The notes under the pieces are model-generated. The model had not been told where the DNA came from. It did no database searches and saw nothing but the letters and a program-made list of their open reading frames with translations. The translations under genes were made by a program, and so were the position numbers. This document shows, one piece after another, positions 1 to 9,300 of a stretch of DNA of 64,000 bases. Within the stretch, counting starts at the first letter, position 1. Each line of letters opens with the position of its first letter. Origin of the DNA: Gautieria morchelliformis (Eukaryota; Basidiomycota; Agaricomycetes; Gomphales; Gomphaceae); the NCBI GenBank assembly GCA_015179125.1, contig WHVA01000549.1, positions 1-64,000 on the forward strand, written 5' to 3'.

Positions 1-103
1 ACTCCGTGACAATAGAACTCTGTGGACAGTGGACAATGCGAGCTAGGACCCACGTGACTCGTTGTCATAGACCCTGAACAAGGTGTCCCTTGTCCATTCC
101 ATC
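1..103 (-). repeat. Direct repeat of the DIRS-like element, left copy
   Basis: Matches 4411-4513 in the same orientation at a constant offset of 4410 bp, with differences only at positions 6 and 40. It probably serves as the internal (A2) copy of a split direct repeat. The sequence starts with the window, so further repeat sequence may lie upstream. Confidence 0.85.
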
Positions 104-187
104 TATGCACACTCGTACGGCGAACTTGGGCAAGCAAACTAGATTGCGATACCAGCGCTCTTAGTGTGACCGAGAACTGGGCTGTGC

Positions 188-1250
188 TCAAGCCAACTGA
201 GGAGCGAAGTGGAGAGCCGGAGGTTCAGGAGGCTGAGCATTGGGAACGGCCCAATGGAGGCGCGCCGAGAGGGACAAGAGGCGAAACCTGTTGGGTTCAA
301 CATAAAGCTTGTATGCATCGCTGCGCCATCGTCCAAGCTGCTGCAGCTCTAACTCATTAAAGCCTGCTGTGGCGGCGGATGAGGCGCCCCCTCTCCGGAA
401 GCTGTGCCCGGCATACTTGGAGGCGTCGAAGCCTAACCTGGTCAGATCTTCACGGAGCCTGCGTATAACTTCAGACCTGAGGAGGGGAAGGCCGTCCGCT
501 CCTATGAAGAGGGATGACTCGGGCGGTCGAGGATCAAGTATATAGAGTTGTTTAATAGAGGTCACGGGGCATGTCAGTGAACCAGGTGCGGCAGAAATAA
601 AGAGTGACATCCCTTTCCGGAAGGGGTCGGTCTTGGTAGAGGGGATGGTGAGGACAAGGTAGTTGGCATTGTCAAATGATGGTTCGAAGCGGATAGAGCT
701 CCAAGTGAGATGAGCACCGGGATCGAAGGATTTAACGTTGCGGACTGTGAACTCCCCACAGCGTAAGAAAGCAGGGACCGCAAGACGGATAGCGGCAGTG
801 TAATTCAGAATGGCAACACCTTGTGGGGAGGGGTACAACGAGACAAGAAGGCGGAGGATGTCGAATGTGATGGGCAGCTTTGGCTTCCGATCCTTCTCCC
901 CCATGTATCTCTTGATCCCACGGACCATGTGTTGCAGCAAAGCGGATTCGCAGGGAGTGAAGGGGAGATCATTGTCGATGTGCGTGGAACGAAGGTGGGC
1001 GATGTAGGATTTAATCGTCTTGGGCTGCAGGGAGCGGGACCTGAGCCACGCAACCCATTCAAGAAGTGCGCTACTGGTCGCGGGGAAGATAGAGCCCGAG
1101 GGGTGGCGATATTGGGGGTTGCTGAGGATGAACTCGAAGTATGAACGCTGCCCGGTGGTGTAAGACGCATGAGTACTGGAGGCGAGACCATGCCAGAGCC
1201 AGAAGGCGGCAAGTCGTGATATATGAGCATGTGTCTGATACCAATGGTTG
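188..1250 (-). CDS. Tyrosine recombinase of the DIRS-like element
   Basis: Catalyses strand exchange to insert the circular cDNA of the element. The frame is open from about 1250 down to 188. The N-terminal part (WHGLASSTHASYTTGQRS) looks like the core-binding domain of DIRS recombinases. The catalytic part has FLRCGE (first Arg), GHSFRRGGAS (HxxR), LGRW, and AYKLY with the likely nucleophile Tyr. All catalytic residues of the R..HxxR..Y set are visible. No clear ATG opens the frame. It overlaps the end of the RT frame in another phase (805-940 and upstream), so expression would need a frameshift or a separate start. It ends about 84 bp before the left direct repeat. Confidence 0.8.
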
Positions 1251-3051
1251 GGGGGTGAGGCGAGGTGGGCTGCCGTTTCAGTGCGGGGGCAAGGTTGAAA
1301 AGACGAGTGTACATGAACCGAGAAGCACAGTCAGCAAGTGCATTGTCAGAGGAGGAAAGCCAAGAAGAAGAATAAGAAAACTCAAGCTGCGCTGCCAGCA
1401 TGACTATCAAACGGAGAGTTGACATGACGTGGAGCGACCGATTGGAGTCGTTCTGAATAGCCCGAACATCCACCTGATTATCCACATGAAAGATCACATG
1501 CTTGTGATGCCAAAGGTGACCCCAGCGTAGGATGGCCTGGAGGACAGCATAGATCTCTTTAAACTGGATGTCCCGATGCCTGAAGCGTCGAGGCACTCTG
1601 CACAAGAACCATTCACTGCCAAAAACACCTCCTAATCCCTTCTTCCCACTCGCATCTGTATACACGTGCACAGGAGAATAAGCTGGTGATAGAAGGCATA
1701 TACCATTCCAGGCGAATGCGTAAGTATGCCACCAGCGGATTTTGGCCGTTACATAAGTGGGCAGATGACGGACTGAATGCTGTGACGTGAATGAGCAGGA
1801 GAAGCTGATAAGACGGCGAAGGAAAGCTCTGGAATGGGGGATGACCTGAGAACAGAACTGCAGAAAACCAATAAGCTGCTGCAACTCGAGCAATGAGCAG
1901 CGTCGACGCGCAATCCAACTCTGCAGCAGATCCCGTAAATAGACCAATTTGCCTGGTGGGAGGCGAGCCTCCATAAGATCGGAATCGATCTCGAGGCCCA
2001 AGTATTCAGCCTGGGTTGACAGCCATAAAGTCTTCTCATGTTGAAAGAATAGACCAAGTACCGACCCTAAGCCTTGAATCCATTCAACTGCTTTATTAGC
2101 AACAGTCAAAGAAGTTGAAGGCCTGAAAAGTGGCAGAAAATCATCCAGGTAATGCTTTAGTTGCCCAGGAATATGTCTCAGAATAATCCAGTGCAGAGCC
2201 TCGGCAAAGAGGTTGAAAATGTATGGCGCAGATTTCAGCCCAAAACTCAGCACAATGGCATGATAAAAGGAGCCCTGCCAATGAAAACCCAACAAGGACC
2301 AATCCTCGGGGCGGACAGGAATATGGTGGAAAGCGTCTTTCAGGTCTAACTTCGCCAAAAGCGTTCCACGACCAAAGGAGGCAACAGTCTGAACTGCTTG
2401 TTCAAAAGCCTCATACTTGATATGACCTTGCTCATCCGGTATTCCATCATTAACAGAAACACCACGAGGCCATGAAAGATGATTAATAAGCCGACGCTTC
2501 GAGGGGTTGCAAGGACGCGTAACAGAACCGAGGGGAGAACAGCGAAATGCAGGGAGTGGAGGGGTCAGGTACGGTCCCAGAGCCTGGTGCCTAGTCACTA
2601 GGCCCCTAACAGCATCGGACACGAAGGTAGGATGTTCCTCGGCACTCCTAAGATTGTGACAAGACTGATCATAATGGTCTCCTGAGAACCCAAGATTGGC
2701 ACCAAATTCTATTATGTGCAGCAAGGAGTCGACAAACTGCCGGTCAGGATAACCTCTAAGATAAAAATTCCAAGCGTCCTTCACCAGAGTACTCGTGACA
2801 CGAGGAAGCCCGGTGGCAGACAACGGCGCAGTGTTGCAACGCGGATCGGTATTGGGACGCATGGGGGGTGGAGGACCGGGAGGGAAAAACTCAGCATGGG
2901 GTAGAGCGTCAACAACGGGATGGGGTAAGGAAGTGTGGCAAGAAGGTAAAGAAGGAGCATTAGGACGGGAAATTGACCGGTAAAGAAGGTCCCGCGGGCA
3001 AGGATGAGGGGTGGACAGATTTGACAGGAGCCCGCTCGCCCTGCCGACGTC
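805..3051 (-). CDS. Reverse transcriptase-RNase H of the DIRS-like element
   Basis: Makes cDNA from the element RNA and removes the RNA strand. After the TAG at 3052-3054 the frame is open to 805; the first ATG is at 2862. RT motifs are LLAKLDLKDAFHHIPV (motif A Asp), LSFGLKSAPYIF (motif B) and HYLDDFLPLF (YxDD, both Asp kept). RNase H follows with VYTDASGK, FKEIYAVLQA, HVDNQ and a final Asp near DNALADCASR. The last 130 or so residues read as a shadow of the recombinase, so the functional protein probably ends or shifts frame near 1250. The catalytic residues are all intact, so decay is recent or limited to the stops upstream. Confidence 0.85.
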   Translation of the reverse strand, partial: DVGRASGLLSNLSTPHPCPRDLLYRSISRPNAPSLPSCHTSLPHPVVDALPHAEFFPPGPPPPMRPNTDPRCNTAPLSATGLPRVTSTLVKDAWNFYLRGYPDRQFVDSLLHIIEFGANLGFSGDHYDQSCHNLRSAEEHPTFVSDAVRGLVTRHQALGPYLTPPLPAFRCSPLGSVTRPCNPSKRRLINHLSWPRGVSVNDGIPDEQGHIKYEAFEQAVQTVASFGRGTLLAKLDLKDAFHHIPVRPEDWSLLGFHWQGSFYHAIVLSFGLKSAPYIFNLFAEALHWIILRHIPGQLKHYLDDFLPLFRPSTSLTVANKAVEWIQGLGSVLGLFFQHEKTLWLSTQAEYLGLEIDSDLMEARLPPGKLVYLRDLLQSWIARRRCSLLELQQLIGFLQFCSQVIPHSRAFLRRLISFSCSFTSQHSVRHLPTYVTAKIRWWHTYAFAWNGICLLSPAYSPVHVYTDASGKKGLGGVFGSEWFLCRVPRRFRHRDIQFKEIYAVLQAILRWGHLWHHKHVIFHVDNQVDVRAIQNDSNRSLHVMSTLRLIVMLAAQLEFSYSSSWLSSSDNALADCASRFMYTRLFNLAPALKRQPTSPHPPTIGIRHMLIYHDLPPSGSGMVSPPVLMRLTPPGSVHTSSSSSATPNIATPRALSSPRPVAHFLNGLRGSGPAPCSPRRLNPTSPTFVPRTSTMISPSLPANPLCCNTWSVGSRDTWGRRIGSQSCPSHSTSSAFLSRCTPPHKVLPF

Positions 3052-3279
3052 CTAAGCTGAGTTATCCGCTTTCTTTGTACAAGCGGATCTCCCATGATCG
3101 GAGCTGCCGCAGACCTTGCATTTGTGGATGCGACCCTGTGCGCAGGGAGAAGAGCACTTGCCAGATTGGAAGGCGAAGCAAGGCTGCTTTGCAGTTGAAG
3201 ACGAGCCAGACTGAGAGACTTTAGATGAAGCGGCCTTGGGGTTCCCATAGAGGTAAAGCGAAGCGAGCTCCGCGTCCAT
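3052..3279 (-). CDS. Cys/His zinc-finger segment between gag and RT
   Basis: A 75-residue open stretch with a CFAFQSGKCSSPC cluster followed by CKVCGSSDHGRSAC, which resembles the nucleic-acid-binding fingers at the C-terminus of DIRS/Ngaro gag proteins. It is in the same frame as the gag-like ORF upstream (separated by one TGA at 3292-3294 and four codons) and as the RT downstream (separated by one TAG). Most likely it is the C-terminus of a gag protein interrupted by a stop, or part of a readthrough polyprotein. Confidence 0.6.
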   Translation of the reverse strand: MDAELASLYLYGNPKAASSKVSQSGSSSTAKQPCFAFQSGKCSSPCAQGRIHKCKVCGSSDHGRSACTKKADNSA

Positions 3280-3291
3280 CGTTCTCCATCC

Positions 3292-4299
3292 TCAATAATC
3301 TCCCTCGCACATCTCTGCCAGGCAGCAGTTATGGAACATAAAATGGTACTGGAGCACCAAGGACCACTCGTATCTCATATAGATTTGATACAGGATGCGC
3401 AAGTACTCCGAGCAACCGTATGTGACTTGATGGATGGCCGGCAAGTTTCCCGAAGATATGACGAAGAATTGGAGTAGCTCGAAATAGGTTACCAAGGGAT
3501 CATAAAGAGCACAGAAAGACGGGTAATCCTTGGGGGAGGCGGCCCTCTCCTGCTGGGTGAATTCTCCCTCGTCCGAAATCGCAAATGGCTTTGGCTTTGG
3601 CTTCTCCTTCATAGCGGTATCGAGTTTGTAGAGATGACCAGGCCGAAACTCATGTCGAGCGATAGCCAGCGGCAGTGCAGACTCAATGTGAGAGAAAGTT
3701 CGGTCAAGAGACATACCTGATGCCGGGTTAAGGGATACTGGTGGCACGAAAGAAGTCCCTTGTAGCGATGGGGGTGCAGAGGAAGGGAGTGACAACGGGA
3801 CGTTGGGGGGCAATAGAGAAACAGATGGCTGCAGCAGTGACTGAGGTTGCTGCTGCGGCAATGGGGTTGACTGCTGTTGCAGTGTCAAGGACGTCAGGGA
3901 CTGCTGCAGCATTGAAGACGGCAGGGACTGCTGCGGCGTTGGAGATGGCAGGGACTGCTGCTGAGGCGCCCCCTGAGTTGCTTGCTGTGACTGTTGCAGT
4001 AATGAAAGCAACGTCGCCACAGATGTCTCCAGTAACGTAATACGCTGGTCCATCGAGGAAGTTGGTGGAAAAGGGGGAGTGGGCCCTGACCCAGCAGCAG
4101 AAGGAGTGTCCGGCTGAGGTGAAGGAGTGGGAACGGCGTCAGGAGCGGAGCGAGCAGGTTGCTTCTCCCGTGACCGAGAGTTGGGCAGTGCAGTGCCGTC
4201 GTGAGGAGCCATCGATGAGTTTCCTATTTGAAAGGATGGGACTGAGCGATGGAAGATTGTGCCACTGCGCAGAGCCACGGCGGTCGGATACCTGTGCAA
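3292..4299 (-). CDS. Gag-like protein of the DIRS-like element
   Basis: A 335-residue protein, rich in Ser, Pro and Gln in its first half, with a Gln-rich low-complexity tract around residues 95-165. The C-terminal part (AISDEGEFTQQERAASPKDY) is typical of structural gag proteins of basidiomycete DIRS-like elements, which form particles around element RNA. It ends at a TGA with the finger segment in frame just beyond, so the original protein was probably about 415 residues. The function is inferred from position; no enzyme motif is present. Confidence 0.6.
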   Translation of the reverse strand: MHRYPTAVALRSGTIFHRSVPSFQIGNSSMAPHDGTALPNSRSREKQPARSAPDAVPTPSPQPDTPSAAGSGPTPPFPPTSSMDQRITLLETSVATLLSLLQQSQQATQGAPQQQSLPSPTPQQSLPSSMLQQSLTSLTLQQQSTPLPQQQPQSLLQPSVSLLPPNVPLSLPSSAPPSLQGTSFVPPVSLNPASGMSLDRTFSHIESALPLAIARHEFRPGHLYKLDTAMKEKPKPKPFAISDEGEFTQQERAASPKDYPSFCALYDPLVTYFELLQFFVISSGNLPAIHQVTYGCSEYLRILYQIYMRYEWSLVLQYHFMFHNCCLAEMCEGDY

Positions 4300-4410
4300 A
4301 AAATCGAGAGCTCGAAGCCTTGACGGCTATCAAGCACGATATGAGTGAGAAGGACGTGGAGAAAAAGGGAGAGTATGGAGGGATGTATATATACTATCAG
4401 AGACAATAGA

Positions 4411-4513
4411 ACTCCATGACAATAGAACTCTGTGGACAGTGGACAATGCAAGCTAGGACCCACGTGACTCGTTGTCATAGACCCTGAACAAGGTGTCCCT
4501 TGTCCATTCCATC
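4411..4513 (-). repeat. Direct repeat of the DIRS-like element, right copy
   Basis: Partner of 1-103 and the presumed A1 terminal repeat at the 5' end of the minus-strand element. Just outside, 4402-4414 repeats the first bases of the unit (GACAATAGAACTC occurs twice within 30 bp), so the true boundary is uncertain by a few bases. Confidence 0.8.
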
Positions 4514-5443
4514 ACTCGCGGCTTGTGCACCCGCGGTCACCCACAAATCCGGTCAGGTGGCTCCTTCAGACTCAGCCTCTGAGTTTGAAAAGCCTAGTCA
4601 TTTGCTTGTACAGCCTCAATGACTCAACTGACTCATGCACACCTTGGTGAGCCACATGCCCATGACTCACCCAAGCTGTCATAAATCACATGAGTCCAAT
4701 TAATGACTCATTCCTGACAAATCAAGCCCTGATTGGTGGAAAACCTAGTGGAGTCACCAGTAGGAGTCATTTCAAGTCACTGTGAGTCATTATGAGTCAG
4801 ATAGAACCTTCCCACACATTCCAAAAGCTTCTTCGCAACTCATTCCCCCATTCCATTAATAGATAGAAGGTCCTACCGCTTAGTTAAGCACCTGTACAAT
4901 ACGATATAAAAGGAGGCCCTTTTTGCCTGCCTTTCATCAGCCAATCTACCCATCTTCTATCCTACACGTGACCTTGTGTGACTTGCATCTTACTAAGCTG
5001 CTAATCCCAGCTAGGGTTACTCACTTACTTTAGTGTCTAATTCCTTGTCAAGTAGTTACTTTACTGCTTAGCCACTTGGACTAATCCTTCGGGTGTAATT
5101 CTACAGAGTGAGTCTGTCAATTGAAAGTCTTGCCATTCGCACTCCAATACCCGAGACGATCTAGTCAGTTGATTTTCCTGATTAGAGACTTTCACAAGTC
5201 ACTTTGTTCACAAAACTCGTCCCTCGTTTTATTGTTGTGCGCTGGTAGATTATCAGGGCAGTCCATTTATAAACTCGCCTGCTAAGTACATTCCTTTATA
5301 TTTTGGAATACGCTTGGACCCCGATAGTGTCCTTGAACCTACAGTCTTTTAGTTTATTGTTCAGTGCTGCTAAGAAACGCATTGCCTTCCATCCGTATTA
5401 ACTTGGACTAGTTTTTACGCGGATTGCAACCAAGGTACAAATA
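4514..5443 (+). repeat. LTR-like region with a promoter, family not recognised
   Basis: No open frame. The stretch is rich in the motif TGACTCA/TGAGTCA between about 4570 and 4800. A TATA box is followed by a CT-rich leader. Region 5101-5440 resembles the R-U5 end of an LTR. I could not find a matching partner or a target duplication, so this may be a solo LTR or a captured promoter. Confidence 0.35.
4905..4911 (+). promoter_or_regulatory. TATA box in the LTR-like region
   Basis: TATAAAA, followed by a pyrimidine-rich leader. About ten TGACTCA-like sites (the AP-1/Gcn4-type palindrome) lie 100-340 bp upstream. No coding region follows for over 1 kb, so the promoter appears orphaned. Confidence 0.45.
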
Positions 5444-5680
5444 TTAAATTATTTCTGGAGTTGTGCTGCAGCATTGTTTAATATTCTTTGAGTCTCGTAA
5501 ACGACACGTTCTGATAGATTGAAGTGTTAGCAATAACACCAAAGTCATGAAGGGTTCCAAGACAATGGTGAGCACTGAGAGCATGCGAACAATGGACCAG
5601 CATAGGTCCTTGGACACACAAATCCCTTTGGGCATGGTGGGTGCAGCCACAAAACACAGCAAGGCATGGGAACCCCTAGT
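5444..5680. other. Unassigned stretch, weak minus-strand coding look
   Basis: An open frame crosses the whole interval on the minus strand but has no recognisable motif; a second minus frame is also nearly open. The right edge is the exact start of an LTR-B fragment. It may be the tail of a gene or element cut by that LTR. Confidence 0.2.
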
Positions 5681-5948
5681 TGTCAAGATTGGGTTTTAGG
5701 CGTTAATATCGTGTATTAGTGAACACAGTGAATGCCCGAATAGCTTGTGCGAATAAGTATGCCGTTTGGCGAATAGGTGAACCAATGAATGTTCACAAGA
5801 TAAGAGGGTTGCCCGGACGGAGCTCGCCCTATCTACAGTCATAGCGAAATAGCTCGTGGCACTTGACGATGTAACATACAAGGTGTCACGGAAGGGCTGT
5901 CCAAGTGGCGACAATCCCTTTGCCAGTGAAGGTGATCCTTCGGAGCCC
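5681..5948 (+). repeat. LTR-B, 5' fragment
   Basis: Starts TGTCAAGATTGG and matches the first 270 bp or so of the LTR-B copies at 41708 and 46449. It stops at GGAGCCC near 5948, where helicase sequence takes over, so it lacks about 730 bp of its 3' part and any right-hand duplication. Confidence 0.8.
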
Positions 5949-6182
5949 AAAGACTGTCCCTGGGACTTGTTGATGGTCATTGCAAATGCCACACGCACTG
6001 GAAACTGTCTCCTCTGCAGCACAAATGGTAATTCTCCCTCTGATGGTGAAATGGTGATCCTGGGGATGAAAGCAGTATTTCCTGCACGTGGACCTGAGAT
6101 GATCCTGACCTCCAACACTCTATTCCTCATCCTCACCAACTGCAACCTTGTCCCATTGCATAGTCCTTGCTTCTTATCCAAA
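5949..6182 (-). pseudogene. C-terminal fragment of a PIF1-type Helitron helicase
   Basis: Reads [31 protein letters not shown] and [11 protein letters not shown], the order found in the last 100 residues of Helitron PIF1 helicases, which unwind DNA during rolling-circle transposition. The INKSQGQ motif is kept, but the final turn that normally follows is replaced by LTR-B sequence. The 5' side stops at a Helitron terminus at 6183. The piece is thus flanked by two insertions and is non-functional. Confidence 0.8.
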
Positions 6183-6210
6183 CTAGGTGGGTACCCGCGC
6201 TTCGCGCGGG
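6183..6210 (-). mobile_element. Helitron 3' terminus (CTAG plus hairpin)
   Basis: Read on the minus strand, a 7-bp GC stem with a 3-base loop (6194-6210) is followed 7 bases later by CTAG (6183-6186) and then T. Helitrons end in CTRR 6-12 bases after such a hairpin and insert between A and T. The element therefore extends to the right of 6183. Its 5' TC end was not found, so its length and content are unknown. Confidence 0.7.
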
Positions 6211-6394
6211 GGTTTAGGTCAAATGCATCGGTAAGGTCAAATGCATCAGTAAATTCACAGGCATTGAGACAATAAAAACTTGCATCAAGAAAAAGTATAC
6301 TAAGTAAATACTAAGTAAATTGTATCAGGGAAGTGAATGTTACAGTTCAAGGAGCTCTAAGCAATACATCTTCATATACAATATTTGTGGTTTG
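6211..6394. other. AT-rich Helitron-internal spacer
   Basis: No gene. An 18-base tandem duplication (GGTCAAATGCATC, twice) lies at about 6217-6250. Base composition jumps from AT-rich to GC-rich near 6395, where mitochondrial RNA polymerase sequence begins; this is a possible capture junction. Confidence 0.4.
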
Positions 6395-9300
6395 CACACC
6401 CTCCGCCGCACCTCCACCCGCACCGACCACGACCGGCTGCGCGCTCGTCGTCGTTACTCGTCCGCTACCAAAAAAGTGCAGGCTCCCGCGACGGCCGCGC
6501 AGAGTGCACCGGGCCATAGCCTGCCGCCACCGTTCGTCCCTGCCGGCAGCCATGACCCATTCCCCTTAGCCTCCGGCCATCTGAATTCCTTCCTCCGCCA
6601 ACGAGCCCCTCTCATCATCATCCCGACTCCTCTTCCCGACGACATGTCCCCAAACCAGCTCAACGACTTCTTTTTCCCAGATTCCCGCTCCCAGGACCTC
6701 CTCGCCGCCATAGACACCTATCTAAACGAGTGCTACGACGTCCCGCGCGCGGGAGACGTGTTTGAGTCCATGCGGATTCCGGGCCGCGGCGAGTTCTGCT
6801 GAAGACTCCTCTCTTTAACAAATTCCTCCACGCGTACGGCGCGATGGCCACGAGGCACGAGCAGCACCGGGGCGAGTGGATACAGGGGGCCTGGCTCCTA
6901 TTCAACAGGATGGAGGCCGGCGATGAGAATGCCATCCCTAAAGCTGAGGGATACGCTTTGCTGTGGAAGCGGTGAGCATCCCACGTTGCCCCCCCCCTGA
7001 CACACTAAATGCGTGCCCATAGACATGACCCAGCCTCCAATGCACCCATCTCTGTCAGCGTGCCCTATCGGTCGCCCGTAGAATTGCTGCGCATGGTCAT
7101 CGCCCACGACATCCCGCTCGTCTCGCTCATACCTGCATGCGCGTCAGTGGCGGAGGACGAGCATGAAAAAGACGAACTGTTGCGCTTGATTTCGAGAACC
7201 GTGGCGGCGATGGGACACCCGAGACTTGTGCATGAGCTCAGCCAAGCCGTCGAAGAGGTGCACGTCATTCAAGCGCCAGACCACCTCAAAGACGTACCTC
7301 CCGTCAAGCCCGTGGTGCGTCTCAGAGTAAGCTGATCATTATATACCCCCCGTTCCCATCCCCCAGACCTAATTTCAATTTCCAATTCTTACAGCCCCCG
7401 GGGGAAGTCGAGACTGAGCTCCAATTCGGCGATGACGGGTTCGTGGGAGAGGTCTCGCCCCAAGCCAACGTCAAGGAGGAGGTTTTCGAAGTGCCGTATA
7501 ATCTCCGTCGACTGCGAACCAACCTCAACAAACTCGGTGCCTCCCACAGGGCGCTCGGCGAGAACCTGTGGGCACGCCAACGCCTCCTGGAACAGTCCGT
7601 GTACGACGTCGCTGTCGAACCCCTCAAGCACGAACACGAGACGTTGGAGAAGCTGCAGCGGTCCTCGACCCTGGGCGGAAAGGCCCTGCATGCGCTCATG
7701 TGGGACTGGCACCAGAAACTCAACCAGGCGCATCGAGGACGACATCAGCGTCCTCGTGCAAGAAGAGGCCCAACATCGTGAATACCAAATCCGTTTTTGC
7801 TACCGTATCAACATAATTATACTGATTCAATCCTAATCTTAATCCCGCCTCCTCCCCCACACCCAGCCTTAAGCGTGTCCGCGCGGGTCGCAGATCCGTC
7901 TCGGGTCCTTCGTCTCGCTGCTCAAGCCCGAGAAGCTGTCCCTCATCGTGATCATCGAGCTGATGAACCTGCAGGGGACCGGCGGCGTCGACGACGGCAT
8001 GTTGCTCACCGTCCGCCGCGCCGTCGAGGACGAGTATAAAGCGGAGATGTCGTGGCGCTATGGCATCCCCATGCCCGCGTATGCCCTGCCCGGTACAGGC
8101 ACGGTGGGCGCGCGCCCGTCCCTTTTCTCGATGGGCTACGAGATGCTGCACGAGCGCAGGATCGCGGCACGGCAGGAGCTGGACCGGGCGGAGCAGTTCC
8201 AGGCGAAGTGGACGTACCAGATCCGGCTCAAGGTCGGGAGCTTCCTGGTCGATTGTCTGATGGACGTGGCCACCGTCGAGCAACATACGATCGACCGACG
8301 CACGGGCGAGAATTAGTGAGTGGGGACTGTGTGTGGTGTTGGTCCCGACTGAGTTTATCTCACATTGAATGTGCTCACGCACGCCCTGTTGGACTTGTCG
8401 ATAATAGTTCGGAGCACCAGCCGGCGTTTGTGCATGCGTATGAGTATCTCCGTGGGCATAAGCTCGGCGTCATCAAGCTCAATCCTGCAGTCGCGAAGCG
8501 CTTATCCCACGATTCCGTCCGCGAGACGATCCACCCGCGGCAACTGCCCATGCTCACCGAGCCGCGCCCGTAGATCAACGTCCAAGACGGCGGGTATCTC
8601 ACCGCAAAAGGTAACATATATTCCTTCCCGTGTCGTCTTATAAATCTTCTCTCGTCGCTGACCCACGCGCTGTCCAGCGAACGCCATGCGGTACGAAGAA
8701 GCGGTGGAGCAGCTCGTGTACCTCCGCCAAGCGTTCGACCAGGGAAAGCTCGAGCTCATCTACGCGGGGCTCGGCGTGCTGGGGTCCATGCCCTGGCGGA
8801 TCAACAAGGACATCTTCGACGTCGTGCTGCAGGTGTGGAACGCCGGCGTGCGCTTCCTCAAGATCCCGCCCGTCGCGTACGAGCAGCCGGAGCCCGTGCC
8901 GCCCCCGGATTACGAGGCGGACGCGCGGCTCAAGTCGGTGCATATGCAGCGCATGAAGGACTGGGCGAATGCGAAGGCGAATTGCCATTCGGAGCGGTGT
9001 AGCGTCCACTATAAGCTTGAGATTGCGCGTGCGGTATGTGTGGCTGACATTGGTTGACATGCTTAGTTTTGTAATGCTGAGCTTTAGTTTATCTTATTTA
9101 TGTTTATATTCAGTTCCTCGGCGAGACGTTTTATTTCCCGCATAACATGGACTTCCGGGGCAGGGCGTACCCGGTGCCGCCGCATCTGAACCACATCGGG
9201 GACGACCTCAGTCGCGGGCTGCTCAACGTTGGGTGAATCGGGGCTGCGCTGGCTCAAGATCCACCTCTCAAACCTGTATGGCTTCGACAAGGCGAGCTTC

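Larger units (their letters stand above)
1..4513 (-). mobile_element. DIRS/Ngaro-like tyrosine-recombinase retrotransposon (cut by window edge)
   Basis: On the minus strand the order is gag-like protein, Cys/His finger, reverse transcriptase with RNase H, then tyrosine recombinase. This is the order of DIRS/Ngaro elements, which integrate with a recombinase instead of a DDE integrase. A 103-bp sequence stands at both ends (1-103 and 4411-4513) as a direct repeat with two mismatches. Ngaro-type elements carry split direct repeats (A1 - ORFs - B1 A2 B2). The right copy would be A1, the left copy A2 and 104-187 part of B1; B2 would lie outside the window. Gag, finger and RT share one frame separated by single stop codons, and the recombinase needs a frame change, so this copy is probably dead unless stops are bypassed. 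Confidence 0.8.

Noticed and set aside
805-1240. The C-terminal 130 residues of the RT frame as a real domain
   Set aside because: They overlap the recombinase in another frame and have a shadow composition (Ser/Pro/Thr), so coding belongs to the recombinase.
5696-5945. Helicase ORF extending into LTR-B ([15 protein letters not shown] onwards)
   Set aside because: From 5948 leftward the sequence matches other LTR-B copies, so this part is a chance fusion frame.
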